From positions 55,188 through 119,187 of the forward strand of contig VGUH01000006.1 in NCBI GenBank assembly GCA_016874295.1: DNA of 64,000 bases. Direction: 5' to 3'. A program made the translations under genes and the position numbers. The DNA is from Gammaproteobacteria bacterium (lineage in GTDB: Bacteria > Pseudomonadota > Gammaproteobacteria > Steroidobacterales > Steroidobacteraceae). Position 1 is the stretch's first letter. Each line of letters begins with the position of its first letter. The notes below the pieces were generated by a model. It made no database searches. It saw nothing but the letters and a program-made list of their open reading frames with translations, and was not told the origin of the DNA. Below are positions 1 to 8,446 of the stretch, piece by piece.

Positions 1-351
1 CCAGCGCGCCTCGGAGCGAACAAAGGCCTTGGCCATGCGCGCGATCAAGGACTGTGGGGTCGCGATCGCGTGGTCGTGGAGCCGGCGCATCTCGCGCAGG
101 TTCGCGGCCTGCCAGCCGGCCAGCGACCGGGCGTTCGCGTCGGCGCGGTCGAGCAGCCGGGAGATCCGCGGCGAGACCAGCAGCGTGTGGGACTCGATCT
201 CGAGGGCGGCGAGCTGGTCGCCGCGCACGTCCGCGCTCGCCCGCGGCATGGTGACGGCCGCGTCCCAGCGCAGCAGCGCGAGCACGCCCCGGAAGGCGTG
301 CAGCCGCCGGAACTCCTGCTCGAGTTGCTGATAGGGGGTGGCCGTCGGCAA
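1..351 (-). CDS. M32 carboxypeptidase (carboxypeptidase Taq), N-terminal part
   Basis: Metal-dependent carboxypeptidase that removes C-terminal residues from peptides in the cytoplasm. The window holds the first 117 codons and the rest lies beyond base 1. The N-terminus (PTATPYQQLEQEFRRLHAF) and the motif LRWDAAVTMP followed by RGDQLAALE match the start of M32 enzymes. There is no suitable ATG. An in-frame TAG lies four codons upstream (361-363), so TTG at 351 is the only start that keeps the conserved N-terminus. The catalytic HEXXH motif would lie outside the window. Family assignment is good; the start is inferred. Confidence 0.8.
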   Translation of the reverse strand, partial: MPTATPYQQLEQEFRRLHAFRGVLALLRWDAAVTMPRASADVRGDQLAALEIESHTLLVSPRISRLLDRADANARSLAGWQAANLREMRRLHDHAIATPQSLIARMAKAFVRSEARW

Positions 352-357
352 GCCCCG

Positions 358-363
358 ATTCTA
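358..363 (-). promoter_or_regulatory. Extended -10 element before the M32 gene
   Basis: On the minus strand the sequence TGGTAGAAT forms an extended -10 box (TGN plus TAGAAT, 363 to 358). Transcription would be expected to start about 7 bases downstream, which is the TTG start codon itself at 351, suggesting a leaderless or nearly leaderless message. No clear -35 box and no Shine-Dalgarno sequence are seen. Confidence 0.35.
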
Positions 364-465
364 CCAGCCGGGCCCCCGACGGACGCCTGCGGCCGGGTGG
401 TCAAGGCAATGTAATCAGCTACTTGTGCGCGGCGAGTCGCCTTGACAGCGGGCGCGGCGCGCCCG

Positions 466-3400
466 TCACACCCGGCCGGCGGCCTGCGGGGTCTCGGATT
501 CGAGCCGGTCGAGCTCGTGCGAAAGGGCTTCGGGAGAGCCGGTATGCGGTGCGAGGAGCGCGTAGAACGACGGCACGACGTACAGCGACAGGATGGTCGA
601 GAACGCGACGCCGAAGATCACCACCGCGCCGATCGCCGAGCGCGCCGCCGATCCGGGGCCTCCGGCGACGACCAGCGGCGCCGCTCCCGCGATGGTCGCG
701 ATCGAGGTCATCAGGATGGGCCGCAGCCGCACCGCCGCGGCCTCGACGATCGCCTCGCGCACGGACCGGCCCTGGTCGCGCAGCTGGTTCGCGAAGTCGA
801 CGATCAGGATGCCGTTCTTGGCCGCGAGCCCGACCAGCATGACGATGCCGATCTGGCTGAACAGGTTCAGCGTGCCGCCGGTGACCAGGATGCCGAGCAG
901 CGCGCCGGTCAGCGCGAGCGGCACCGTCAGCATGATCACGAACGGGTGGATGAAGCTCTCGAACTGGGCGGCCAGCACCAGGTAGACGATCAGGAGCGCC
1001 ATCGCGAAGGTGAACAGCACCGCCCCGCCCGCGGTCACGAACTCGCGCGACTGGCCCTTGTAGTCGATCTGCGCCGCTCCCGGCAGCTCCGCGGCCGCCG
1101 TCTCCTGTACCCAGCGGATCGCTTCGCCGAGCGTGTAACCCTCGGCGAGGCTCGCCGAGATCGTGATCGCACGCAGGCGGTTGAAACGGTTAAGCGTTCC
1201 CGGCTCCGCGATCTCCGAATGCGTCACGAGTGAGGACAGCGGCACGAGCTCGCCGCTGCGGCCCGAGCGCACGTACAGGTTGGCGAGGTTCGCGGGCTCG
1301 GCGCGGTCGGCGTCGCGCGCCTGCAGCACGACGTCGTACTCCTCGCCGTCCTCGACGAAGGTCGTGACCCGGCGCGAGCCCATCATCGTCTCGAGCGTCC
1401 TGCCGATCTCCCGCGTGGAGACGCCGAGATCGGCGGCGCGGTCGAAATTGACCTCGACCCGCAGCTGCGGCCGCGTCTCCTTGTAGTCGGAGTCGGCATC
1501 GAGGATGCCGGGGTTCTCCGCCATGCGCGCGAGCATCGCGTCCCGCCAGGCGGCGATTTCCTGGTAGTCCGGACCGCCGAGCACGATCTGCAGCGGCCGG
1601 CTGGTGCTGCGCAGGAGGCCGGTGCGAACGAACGGCGTCGCGCGCACGCTCGGGATCGCGGCGAGCTCCTCGCGCAGCGACTCGACCACCTCGCCGGTCG
1701 TCTCGGAGCGCCGGTCCCAGTCCTGCAGGAAGATGATCGCCTGGCCCTGGTTCATGTCCTCGCCGGCGCCGAACAAGCCCGGCAAGCGCGTGTTCACGCG
1801 CTGCACCGGCTTGTCGTCGCCGGTCAGCGGCACGAGCAGCGCCTCGACTTTCTGCATCTGCGCGACGGTGTAGTCATAGCCGGCGCCCTCCGGCGCCTCG
1901 ACCGAGATGAAGAACGCGCCGCGGTCCTCCGCCGGCGCAAGCTCCTTGTCCACGACGTGGAACAGCGCGAGGCTCGCCGCCGCGCTGCCGGCGAGCAGCG
2001 CGCCGAACACCGCGGGCCGGCCGACGGTCGCGGCAACTTGCCGGCGGTAGCCCGCGGTTACCCGCGTGAACCGGTCGTGGATCCAGGCATTGAGCCCGCG
2101 CAGCCCGGTATGCGGCCGGATCAGCTTCGAGCACATCATCGGCGTCAGGGTCAGCGCCACGAAGCAGGAGATCGCGACCGCGCTCGCGAGCGCGACCGAG
2201 AGCTCGCGGAACAGCCGGCCAGTGTTGCCCGCCATGAAGCCGACCGGCAGGAACACCGCGACCAGAACCATCGTGGTCGCGATCACCGCGAATGCGACCT
2301 GCGCCGTGCCGCGGCGCGCGGCGACCAGCGGCGGCTCACCGAGGTCCACGCGGCGTTGGGCGTTCTCGACCACCACGATCGCGTCGTCCACGACCAGGCC
2401 GATGCACAGCACGATCGCGAGCAGCGTCAGCAGGTTGATCGAGAACCCGAACGCCCACAGCGCCGCGAACGCGGTCACCAGGCAGACCGGGATCGTGACC
2501 GCGGGGATGAGCGCCGAGCGCGCGTTGCCCAGGAACAGGTAGATGACCGCGATGACCAGCGCGATCGCCTCGAACAGCGTCGTGAACACGCGCTTGACGG
2601 CGGCGTCTATGAATACCGTCGTGTCGAAGGCGACGAACAGGCGCATGCCCTCGGGCAGAGACTTCTGGATCTCCTCCGCGGTCGCCCGTACCCTGCGCGC
2701 GACCTCGAGGCTGTTAGCGGTCGAGGTCTTGACGATGCCGATCCCGAGTACCTCGGCGCCGTTGCTGCGGAAGTACGAGCGCCGCTCCCGCGCGGCCCGC
2801 TCGACGCGCGCCACGTCGCCGAGGCGGACGAGATAGCCGTCGTCGCCCTTGACGATCGCCAGCTTCGCGAAATCGGCCGGCTCGCGGTAGCTGCGCTGCA
2901 CGCGCAGCGTGAAGTCGCGGTCGGTCGACTCGAGGCTGCCGGCCGGCAGTTCCACGTTCTCGCGCTCAAGCGCCGCCTCGACGTCCGCCACCGTCAGTCC
3001 GCGCGCCGCGAGCGCGGCGCTGTCCAGCCAGACCCGGATCGCGTAGCGCCGCCCGCCGCCCATGCGCACGCGCGAGACGCCGTCTAGCGAAGTCAGCCGG
3101 TCCAGGATGTAGCGATGGGCGTAGTCGGTCAGCTCGAGCGTATTCATCCGTGTCGAGAGCATGTTGAGCCACAGGATCACCTCGGAATCCGACTCGGCCT
3201 TCTCGATCTCGGGCGGATCCGCCTCGCGCGGCAGCCGGTCGACGACGCGGCTGACCGCGTCGCGCACGTCGTTCGTCGCCGCTTCGATGTCGCGGTCGAT
3301 CGAGAACTCGATGCTGACGCTCCCCTCGCCGTTGCTGCTCGCGGACCCGATGGTCTCGACGCCCTCGATGCCGGACAGCGCGTCTTCGAGCACCTGCGTG

Positions 3401-3588
3401 ATCCGGGTCTCGACCACGGCCGCCGAGGCGCCCGGATACGAGACCCACACCGAGACGACCGGCGGGTCGATCACCGGCAGCTCGCGCAGCGTCAGCCGCG
3501 TATAGGCCATCACGCCGAGCACGACCAGGAGGAGGCTCATCACGGTCGCGAACACCGGGCGCCGGATCGAGACGTCGGAGAGGATCAC
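466..3588 (-). CDS. RND-family efflux permease
   Basis: Inner-membrane proton-driven multidrug exporter of the HAE1/AcrB type. The 1040-residue product has the family's usual length and layout: TM1 near residues 12-30, two large periplasmic loops, the TM4 signature GLVVDDAIVVVEN near residue 400 and KNGILIVDF in the second half. The GTG start at 3588 is chosen because VILSDVSIRRPVFATV is a typical RND N-terminus and lies just after the upstream gene's stop; the open frame continues into that gene but is not family-like there. It is transcribed after the membrane fusion protein gene with essentially no spacing. No outer-membrane channel gene is adjacent. Confidence 0.93.
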   Translation of the reverse strand: MILSDVSIRRPVFATVMSLLLVVLGVMAYTRLTLRELPVIDPPVVSVWVSYPGASAAVVETRITQVLEDALSGIEGVETIGSASSNGEGSVSIEFSIDRDIEAATNDVRDAVSRVVDRLPREADPPEIEKAESDSEVILWLNMLSTRMNTLELTDYAHRYILDRLTSLDGVSRVRMGGGRRYAIRVWLDSAALAARGLTVADVEAALERENVELPAGSLESTDRDFTLRVQRSYREPADFAKLAIVKGDDGYLVRLGDVARVERAARERRSYFRSNGAEVLGIGIVKTSTANSLEVARRVRATAEEIQKSLPEGMRLFVAFDTTVFIDAAVKRVFTTLFEAIALVIAVIYLFLGNARSALIPAVTIPVCLVTAFAALWAFGFSINLLTLLAIVLCIGLVVDDAIVVVENAQRRVDLGEPPLVAARRGTAQVAFAVIATTMVLVAVFLPVGFMAGNTGRLFRELSVALASAVAISCFVALTLTPMMCSKLIRPHTGLRGLNAWIHDRFTRVTAGYRRQVAATVGRPAVFGALLAGSAAASLALFHVVDKELAPAEDRGAFFISVEAPEGAGYDYTVAQMQKVEALLVPLTGDDKPVQRVNTRLPGLFGAGEDMNQGQAIIFLQDWDRRSETTGEVVESLREELAAIPSVRATPFVRTGLLRSTSRPLQIVLGGPDYQEIAAWRDAMLARMAENPGILDADSDYKETRPQLRVEVNFDRAADLGVSTREIGRTLETMMGSRRVTTFVEDGEEYDVVLQARDADRAEPANLANLYVRSGRSGELVPLSSLVTHSEIAEPGTLNRFNRLRAITISASLAEGYTLGEAIRWVQETAAAELPGAAQIDYKGQSREFVTAGGAVLFTFAMALLIVYLVLAAQFESFIHPFVIMLTVPLALTGALLGILVTGGTLNLFSQIGIVMLVGLAAKNGILIVDFANQLRDQGRSVREAIVEAAAVRLRPILMTSIATIAGAAPLVVAGGPGSAARSAIGAVVIFGVAFSTILSLYVVPSFYALLAPHTGSPEALSHELDRLESETPQAAGRV

Positions 3589-3589
3589 G

Positions 3590-4660
3590 TCAGCCCCCGG
3601 CCGCGGCGGGCGCGGCGGTGACGCGCATCCCGTCGCGCAGCTTGACCGCGCCCTCGGTGACGATGGTCTCGCCCGGCGCGAGTCCCGAGGTGACCTCGAC
3701 CTCGCCGCGCCGGCGCGCCCCGAGCGTGATCCTGGCGCGCGCGGCGGTCCGGTCCGCGGCGACGCGGTAGACGAAAGCCTCGCTGCCGACCTGGACCACG
3801 GCGATCTCGGGCACGACGATCGCCTGTCGCGGCGCCTGGTACAAACGCACCGAGAGCAGCATGCCGGGGCGCAGCAGCCGCTCCGGGTTCGCGATCTCGG
3901 CACGCACGGTGACCGAGCGCGTGACGGGATCGACGCGCGAATCGACGCTCGCGACCCGGCCGGCGAACTCCCGCTCCGGGTAGGTCTCGCTGTGCGCCGC
4001 GATGTCCTGCCCTTTCGCGAGCACGGCGAGGAATCGCTCCGGCACGTTGAAGTCGAGCTTGATGACCGAGATGTCGTCGAGCGTCGCGATCGCCGTGCCC
4101 GGCGTCACCAGCGAGCCCGGGCTGACGCGTCGCAGGCCCAGGATTCCGTCGAAGGGCGCGCTGATCACCCGGTCGGAGAGCTGGGCGCGCACCACGTCCA
4201 TGCGCGCCTTCGCCGCGTCGCGCGTCGAGCGCTGCGTATCGAGCTGGCTCGCCGAGATGAGCTGCTTCTGGGCGAGCTCCTGGCCGCGCGCCAGCTGCCG
4301 CTCGGCCTCCTGGTAGGCGGCGCGCGCCTCCTCGAGCCCTGCGAGCTGCGCGCCGCTCGAGAGGTCCACGATGACGTCGCCGGCGCGCACGATGTCGCCG
4401 CTGTCGAAGGCGACCTTGCGCACGGTCTCGCTGACCTTGGCGGTCAGCGTGACCGATTCGTTCGCGCGCGCCGTGCCGAGCGCCTCCAGGGTGTCGCGCC
4501 ACTCGACCGGCGCGACCTCGGCCATGACGACGACGGTCGCGGGCGGCTCGGCACCGGCCTCGCCGCCCGGCTCGCCGCAGCCTGCGAGCAGCAGCGCCCC
4601 GGCCAGGGCGCAACTGCGAAAAATCGACAGGGGGCAGGCTTCGTCCATCGTGCCGTCCAT
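3590..4660 (-). CDS. RND efflux periplasmic adaptor (membrane fusion lipoprotein)
   Basis: Periplasmic adaptor linking the RND permease to an outer-membrane channel. The 356-residue product begins with a lipoprotein signal (lipobox LLLAGC near residue 25), followed by the first half of a biotinyl-lipoyl domain, a helical hairpin rich in Ala, Glu and Gln (about 95-150), the second lipoyl half (SAPFDGILGLRRVSPG), a beta-barrel and a membrane-proximal domain. ATG at 4660 is used; ATG at 4648 is an alternative with the same lipobox. Its stop is 1 base before the permease GTG, so the two form an operon, 28 bases downstream of phaC on the same strand. Confidence 0.92.
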   Translation of the reverse strand: MDGTMDEACPLSIFRSCALAGALLLAGCGEPGGEAGAEPPATVVVMAEVAPVEWRDTLEALGTARANESVTLTAKVSETVRKVAFDSGDIVRAGDVIVDLSSGAQLAGLEEARAAYQEAERQLARGQELAQKQLISASQLDTQRSTRDAAKARMDVVRAQLSDRVISAPFDGILGLRRVSPGSLVTPGTAIATLDDISVIKLDFNVPERFLAVLAKGQDIAAHSETYPEREFAGRVASVDSRVDPVTRSVTVRAEIANPERLLRPGMLLSVRLYQAPRQAIVVPEIAVVQVGSEAFVYRVAADRTAARARITLGARRRGEVEVTSGLAPGETIVTEGAVKLRDGMRVTAAPAAAGG

Positions 4661-4688
4661 GCTAACCGAAGCACTCGGAGGCAGCGTG

Positions 4689-5750
4689 TCAGCGCGTCCC
4701 CAGCCATTGCCTGATCGTGCCCGGCAGGACCTGCTGTGCGCTGCGGCTGACATAGATCCCGATGTGGCCGCCCTGGAATTCAAAGGGCGTGTAGTCGCGG
4801 CTCCCGACCAGCCCGGCGAGCGGCTTCGAGGCGGACGGCGGCACGATGTGGTCCTGGCTCGCGTAGATGTTGAGTACCGGGCAGACGATCCGCCGCGGAT
4901 CGACGGACCGCCCGCCGATCTCGAGCATGCCCCGCGCCAGGCGATTCTTCTGGTAGAAGTCACGGATGAACTGCCGGAAGGCGGCACCCGCCTGGTCGGG
5001 GCTGTCGTGGATCCAGCGTTCCATGCGCAGGAAATTCTCGAGCGCGGCGCGGTCATGGGCGATGTCGGCGAGGCCCGCGTACTTGCCGGCGGTCAGGCTG
5101 AGCGGCATGAGGGCGATGAAGGCGGCGTTCAGGAGTTCGCCGGGCAGGTTGCCGAGCGCGTCCACGAGGGCGTCGACGTCCAGCTTGCGCGCCCACCTGG
5201 CCAGCAGGTTGTCGTCCGTGTGGAAGTCCACGGGGGTCACCATCGTCACCAGGTTGCGCACCCTGTCTGGCGCGAGCGCCGCGTGGCAGATCGACAGTGT
5301 GCCACCCTGGCAGACACCCAGCAGGTTGACGGCGGGAACAGCGCATGCCTGCCGCACATGGTCGATGCAGGCACCGAGATAACGATTCACGTAATCGTCG
5401 AGTGTCAGCCCGCGATCCGCGCGATCCGGGTAGCCCCAGTCGACGAGGTAGACGTCGAGTCCGCGCGCGAGCAGCCCGCGGATCAGCGAGCGGTCGGGCT
5501 GCAGGTCCATCATGTACGGGCGATTCACGAGCGCGTAGCAGATGACGAGCGGCGCCAGCCCCGCGGACGGCGCCAGCGGCGCGTAGCGCCACAGCACGGT
5601 CTTGTCGATGCGCAGCGCCTCCACACGCGCGGAGCAGCCATCGGGACGCAGGTCCATGGTCGCGAGCTGCTGCACGGCCATTGTCATGCGCGTGGAATAT
5701 TCGACGCCCTCGGCCGCGACCTGCGCGGGGTCGAGCCTGAGGCGGGTCAT
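4689..5750 (-). CDS. phaC: Class III poly(3-hydroxyalkanoate) synthase subunit PhaC
   Basis: Catalytic subunit polymerising (R)-3-hydroxyacyl-CoA into polyester granules. The 353-residue length is that of class III enzymes, shorter than class I/II (about 560-600). The lipase-like box GVCQGG places the catalytic Cys at residue 147. The Asp (YASQDHIVPP) and His (GGHIGIYV) of the triad are present. The start ATG at 5750 overlaps the phaE stop as ATGA, indicating coupled translation with the partner subunit this class requires. The open frame continues upstream but antisense to phaE coding sequence. Confidence 0.95.
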   Translation of the reverse strand: MTRLRLDPAQVAAEGVEYSTRMTMAVQQLATMDLRPDGCSARVEALRIDKTVLWRYAPLAPSAGLAPLVICYALVNRPYMMDLQPDRSLIRGLLARGLDVYLVDWGYPDRADRGLTLDDYVNRYLGACIDHVRQACAVPAVNLLGVCQGGTLSICHAALAPDRVRNLVTMVTPVDFHTDDNLLARWARKLDVDALVDALGNLPGELLNAAFIALMPLSLTAGKYAGLADIAHDRAALENFLRMERWIHDSPDQAGAAFRQFIRDFYQKNRLARGMLEIGGRSVDPRRIVCPVLNIYASQDHIVPPSASKPLAGLVGSRDYTPFEFQGGHIGIYVSRSAQQVLPGTIRQWLGTR

Positions 5751-6247
5751 GACGCAGCTTCCAGCGCGCGCAGGGCAACGAGTGCCGCGAGGAGTTCCGC
5801 CAGCGCCGCGGCGAACTCCTCGCGGTGCGCGGCTGCCGACCAGGCCGCCTCGCCGCATGCGATCCAGAGTTCGTGCAGCTCGCGCAGCGTCGTGATCGGC
5901 GGGGCGTCGGGGCCGTCGTCGGCCAGCGCGGCACCGAGTCGCTGCGCGGCGTCGACCGCGATCTGGTTCAGCAGCCGGCCGAAGCGCTCGGCCGCCTGCT
6001 GATAGCGCGCCAGCCGGGGGCCGGGCGCGGTAGCCTCCGGCGGCGCAAGCGGCAGGCCCGGCATGGCCAGGAGCCGCCGGTAGTGGTCGGCGAAGAACTG
6101 CTGCGTAGCGCCTGCCGTCGCCTGATTTGCCAACCCCGACCCTGCGAGCTGCAGAAACGCTTGCTGCGCCTGCAGCCAGGCGGCCGCCGTCGGGGGTAAA
6201 CCGGGGATCCCTATCAATTGCGCGAGCTCCGAGCCGGGCGGGTGCAT
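5747..6247 (-). CDS. phaE: Class III PHA synthase subunit PhaE, short form
   Basis: Non-catalytic partner of PhaC. The 166-residue product has AWLQAQQAFLQ near the N-terminus, a DHYRRLLAMPGLPLAPP segment and a helical C-terminal half that fits the PhaE family. It is much shorter than the classical protein of about 360 residues. Assignment rests largely on position: ATGA overlap with a class III phaC, and divergence from a phasin gene with phaR next to it. A PhaR-type class IV subunit is the alternative, but the real regulator PhaR is encoded nearby. Confidence 0.8.
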   Translation of the reverse strand: MHPPGSELAQLIGIPGLPPTAAAWLQAQQAFLQLAGSGLANQATAGATQQFFADHYRRLLAMPGLPLAPPEATAPGPRLARYQQAAERFGRLLNQIAVDAAQRLGAALADDGPDAPPITTLRELHELWIACGEAAWSAAAHREEFAAALAELLAALVALRALEAAS

Positions 6248-6292
6248 CGCAAAATAGGCGACGCTGCAAGACAGCCCATGTTACACATCATT

Positions 6293-6319
6293 TTGTCTCA
6301 CAAGATACTGATATATAAT
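6293..6319 (+). promoter_or_regulatory. AT-rich possible promoter upstream of phasin
   Basis: The 195-base gap between divergent phaE and the phasin gene contains an AT-rich stretch unlike its surroundings. TTGTCT (6293-6298) and a perfect TATAAT (6314-6319) are separated by 15 bases, short of the optimal 17. This may be a weak or second promoter; the better one lies at 6369-6397. Confidence 0.35.
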
Positions 6320-6368
6320 ACTTGTTACGCATTTTCTGGAAAGCCGTGCGCGCGCACCACGATTCATG

Positions 6369-6397
6369 TTGCACTGCAATACAACTGGCCTTACAAT
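6369..6397 (+). promoter_or_regulatory. Phasin promoter overlapped by a PhaR-type operator
   Basis: TTGCAC (6369-6374), a 17-base spacer and TACAAT (6392-6397) form a near-consensus sigma-70 promoter about 45 bases before the phasin start. The -35 box lies inside a perfect palindrome, TTGCACTGCAA (6369-6379), whose core TGC-ACT-GCA matches the TGC(N3)GCA type of site described for PhaR of Paracoccus. Since phaR is the next gene but one, repression of the phasin by PhaR is the natural inference: bound PhaR would block RNA polymerase, and PHA granules would titrate it away. Confidence 0.65.
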
Positions 6398-6442
6398 GCA
6401 CCCATCGCGGATCGATCCACCCTGAATTCAAGGATGCCAGAA

Positions 6443-6802
6443 ATGACCCACCCGACCTTCGATTTCAACGCTTTCATCGACGCCGGCAAGAAGGCCTGGG
6501 CCCCTGCCGTCAAGCTGAATGAGCTGTCGGCCGCTGCGTTCGAGCGCATCGCGCGCCAGCAGTACGCCTTTGCGGGCGAAGTGCTGGAGTTCTCGCTGCA
6601 GCAGATGCAGCTCGCGAGCACCGTGCGCGATTTCAACGACCTGACGGCCCGCCAGATCGAGGTGTCGACCCAGTTCGCCGAGCGTGCCACCCAGCGTTCG
6701 CAGGACCTGATCAAGCTCTCCTCGGAGCACCAGGCCCAGCTGACCAAGTGGTTCGACCAGACCGTTTCCGAGTCCGCCAAGGGTGCCAAGAAGGCCGCCT
6801 GA
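6443..6802 (+). CDS. phaP: Phasin family protein
   Basis: Small amphipathic granule-associated protein that coats PHA granules and controls their size and number. The 119-residue product is Ala/Gln-rich and almost entirely helical, with no signal peptide. It begins MTHPTFDFNAF and ends in SESAKGAKKAA, as in short phasins of the Phasin_2 group. ATG at 6443 is chosen because AAGGA at 6430-6434 lies 8 bases upstream; ATG at 6434 overlaps that Shine-Dalgarno sequence. It has its own promoter and terminator and sits next to phaR. Confidence 0.9.
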   Translation: MTHPTFDFNAFIDAGKKAWAPAVKLNELSAAAFERIARQQYAFAGEVLEFSLQQMQLASTVRDFNDLTARQIEVSTQFAERATQRSQDLIKLSSEHQAQLTKWFDQTVSESAKGAKKAA

Positions 6803-6826
6803 CCGGATTCGACCCTCCCCCCCTCG

Positions 6827-6859
6827 GGACGGCCCGCTTTCAGGCCGCCGTCCTTTTTT
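6827..6859 (+). terminator. Rho-independent terminator after the phasin gene
   Basis: GGACGGC (6827-6833) pairs with GCCGTCC (6847-6853), followed immediately by six T residues (6854-6859). It lies 24 bases after the phasin stop and before phaR, so phaR probably has separate or read-through expression. Confidence 0.85.
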
Positions 6860-6882
6860 CGCTCTGCGGTAGACTGCCCGCC

Positions 6883-7401
6883 ATGACCCGTGAGCGGCTG
6901 ATCAAGAAGTACGCCAACCGGCGGCTTTACGACGCTTCGATCACCAAGCACGTCACGCTCGAGGACATCCGCGACCTGATCGTGCGCGGCGAGAAGATCA
7001 GGGTGGTCGAAGACAAGACCGGCGAGGACATCACGCGCCTGATCCTGCTGCAGGTCATCGCCGAGCAGGAACAGTTCGGCAAGCCCATCCTGACGACGCA
7101 GCTGCTCGAGTCCATCATCCGTTACCACGGCGGGCCGATGCAGGACTTCATGGCGCGCTATCTCGAGCAGAGCGTCGCCGCGTTCATTAAGCAGCAGGAG
7201 AGCGTCCAGCAGCAGGTCTCGCAGATGCTGAGCAACGCGCCGCCGCCCATGAACGCGATGGCCGAGCTGACGCGCCAGAACATGGACATGTGGAACCGCA
7301 TGCAGGAAAGCATGCTTTCGATGCTGGTGCCGGCGCGCAAGCCCGCCGCGAATCCCGAGCCCGACGAGTCCGCCGGTCCCGACGACAAGTCCGCCGCCTG
7401 A
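6883..7401 (+). CDS. phaR: PHA synthesis repressor PhaR
   Basis: DNA- and granule-binding repressor controlling phasin expression. The 172-residue product has the PHB accumulation regulator N-terminal domain (KKYANRRLYDASITKHVTL, residues 7-25), then the conserved GEDITRLILLQVIAEQE and LLESIIRYHGGPMQDFM segments. The C-terminal third is Met/Gln-rich and ends in an acidic Pro-rich tail. The best candidate operator found is the palindrome at 6369-6379. ATG at 6883 starts exactly at the conserved N-terminus. Confidence 0.94.
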   Translation: MTRERLIKKYANRRLYDASITKHVTLEDIRDLIVRGEKIRVVEDKTGEDITRLILLQVIAEQEQFGKPILTTQLLESIIRYHGGPMQDFMARYLEQSVAAFIKQQESVQQQVSQMLSNAPPPMNAMAELTRQNMDMWNRMQESMLSMLVPARKPAANPEPDESAGPDDKSAA

Positions 7402-7427
7402 ATGTCGGCGACCCTTCCCGATAAATA

Positions 7428-7465
7428 GGGACGGGTGCTATTTGAGTTTAAATAGCACCTGTCCC
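7428..7465. repeat. 16-bp inverted repeat, REP-like palindrome
   Basis: GGGACGGGTGCTATTT (7428-7443) and AAATAGCACCTGTCCC (7450-7465) pair over 16 bases with one G-T mismatch around a 6-base loop. It lies between the convergent phaR and MGMT-type genes. It lacks a T-run and resembles dispersed REP-type palindromes seen in gammaproteobacteria; a second, different palindrome of this general kind is at 61804-61851. Confidence 0.7.
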
Positions 7466-7476
7466 CATTTGGGCGG

Positions 7477-7496
7477 CGGATGCTTTTAGGCATCCG
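7477..7496. other. Short hairpin between convergent genes
   Basis: CGGATGC (7477-7483) and GCATCCG (7490-7496) form a perfect 7-bp stem with a 6-base loop just before the stop codon of the minus-strand repair gene. It may help terminate transcription from either side, but no U-tract follows. Confidence 0.4.
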
Positions 7497-7517
7497 GTGT
7501 TGGCGTAACGGATTGTT

Positions 7518-8369
7518 TCAGGCGCTGGCGCGAACGGCCGCCGCGTGTTCCCAGGCAAGCATCGCCCGCTTGCGCTCGATACCCCAGCGATAGCCGCCGA
7601 GCTGCCCGTCCTGGCGCAGCACGCGATGGCAGGGGATCAGCCACGCGACCGGATTCGCGCCCACCGCCTGGCCCACCGCGCGGCTCGCGCGCGGATTGCC
7701 GATCGCGGCCGCGATCTCGGAGTAGCTCGTCGGCCCGCGCGCGCCGAGGTCGAGCAGCGCCTCCCAGACCTTCACCTGGAAATTGGTGCCGGCGGGTGCC
7801 AGCGTGATGCTGCCGCGGCCCAGGACGAACACCTGCCGCGCCAGTGCAGCCGTAGCTGCATCGTCGCGCTCGAGCGAAGCCTTCGGCCAGCGTGCCGCGA
7901 GGCGCGCCATCGCAGCGCCATCGCTGCCGTCGACGAACGCCAGATTCACCAGCCCGCGCGGCGAGAACGCCGCGTGCACGCGCCCGAATGGCGACGTCGC
8001 GAAGCCATGACGCAGCGCCAGTCCGGCGCCGCCCACCTTGTACTCGCCGGGCGTCACCGCGTCGAAATTGACGAACAGGTCGTGCAGGCGGCCGCCGCCC
8101 GAGAGGCCGGCCGCCCAGGCCGCGGCGAGCACGGATCCGCGGTCGTCGAGCTCGCGCTTCGCGACCGAGAGCGCGACCGTGCGCAAGTAACGCGTCGGCG
8201 ACAGTCCCGCCCAGCGGCGGAACTCGCGCGAGAAATGGAACGGGGAGAGTCCCGCGACCCGCGCCAGCTCGTCGAGGTCCGGCTGGTTCGCATGATGGCG
8301 GTCGATGTACTCGATGACTTTCCCGATCCGGCGGAAATTGTCGGATTCACCCGGCATGGATTCGATCAT
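7518..8369 (-). CDS. AraC-domain / O6-methylguanine-DNA methyltransferase fusion (Ada-like)
   Basis: Removes methyl groups from O6-methylguanine by transfer to its own Cys. The 283-residue product has an AraC-type helix-turn-helix (residues about 10-105; LDELARVAGLSPFHFSREF) and a C-terminal methyltransferase domain with the active-site motif PCHRV near residue 255. The N-terminal Zn-Cys phosphotriester domain of Ada is absent, so methyl-phosphotriester sensing is not expected. ATG at 8369 fits family lengths. ATG at 8450, overlapping the upstream stop as ATGA, would add 27 low-complexity residues and cannot be excluded. Confidence 0.9.
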   Translation of the reverse strand: MIESMPGESDNFRRIGKVIEYIDRHHANQPDLDELARVAGLSPFHFSREFRRWAGLSPTRYLRTVALSVAKRELDDRGSVLAAAWAAGLSGGGRLHDLFVNFDAVTPGEYKVGGAGLALRHGFATSPFGRVHAAFSPRGLVNLAFVDGSDGAAMARLAARWPKASLERDDAATAALARQVFVLGRGSITLAPAGTNFQVKVWEALLDLGARGPTSYSEIAAAIGNPRASRAVGQAVGANPVAWLIPCHRVLRQDGQLGGYRWGIERKRAMLAWEHAAAVRASA

Positions 8370-8446
8370 GACACTGGCACCCGCGGTTGGCCCGTTGCGG
8401 CCAAGACTGGCTCCGCCCCGGCCGCACGGCAACCCGGTTCTTGCTG

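Noticed and set aside
1957..3087. A 376-codon plus-strand frame inside the RND permease
   Set aside because: Arg/Asp/Gln-rich shadow of a strongly supported minus-strand gene.
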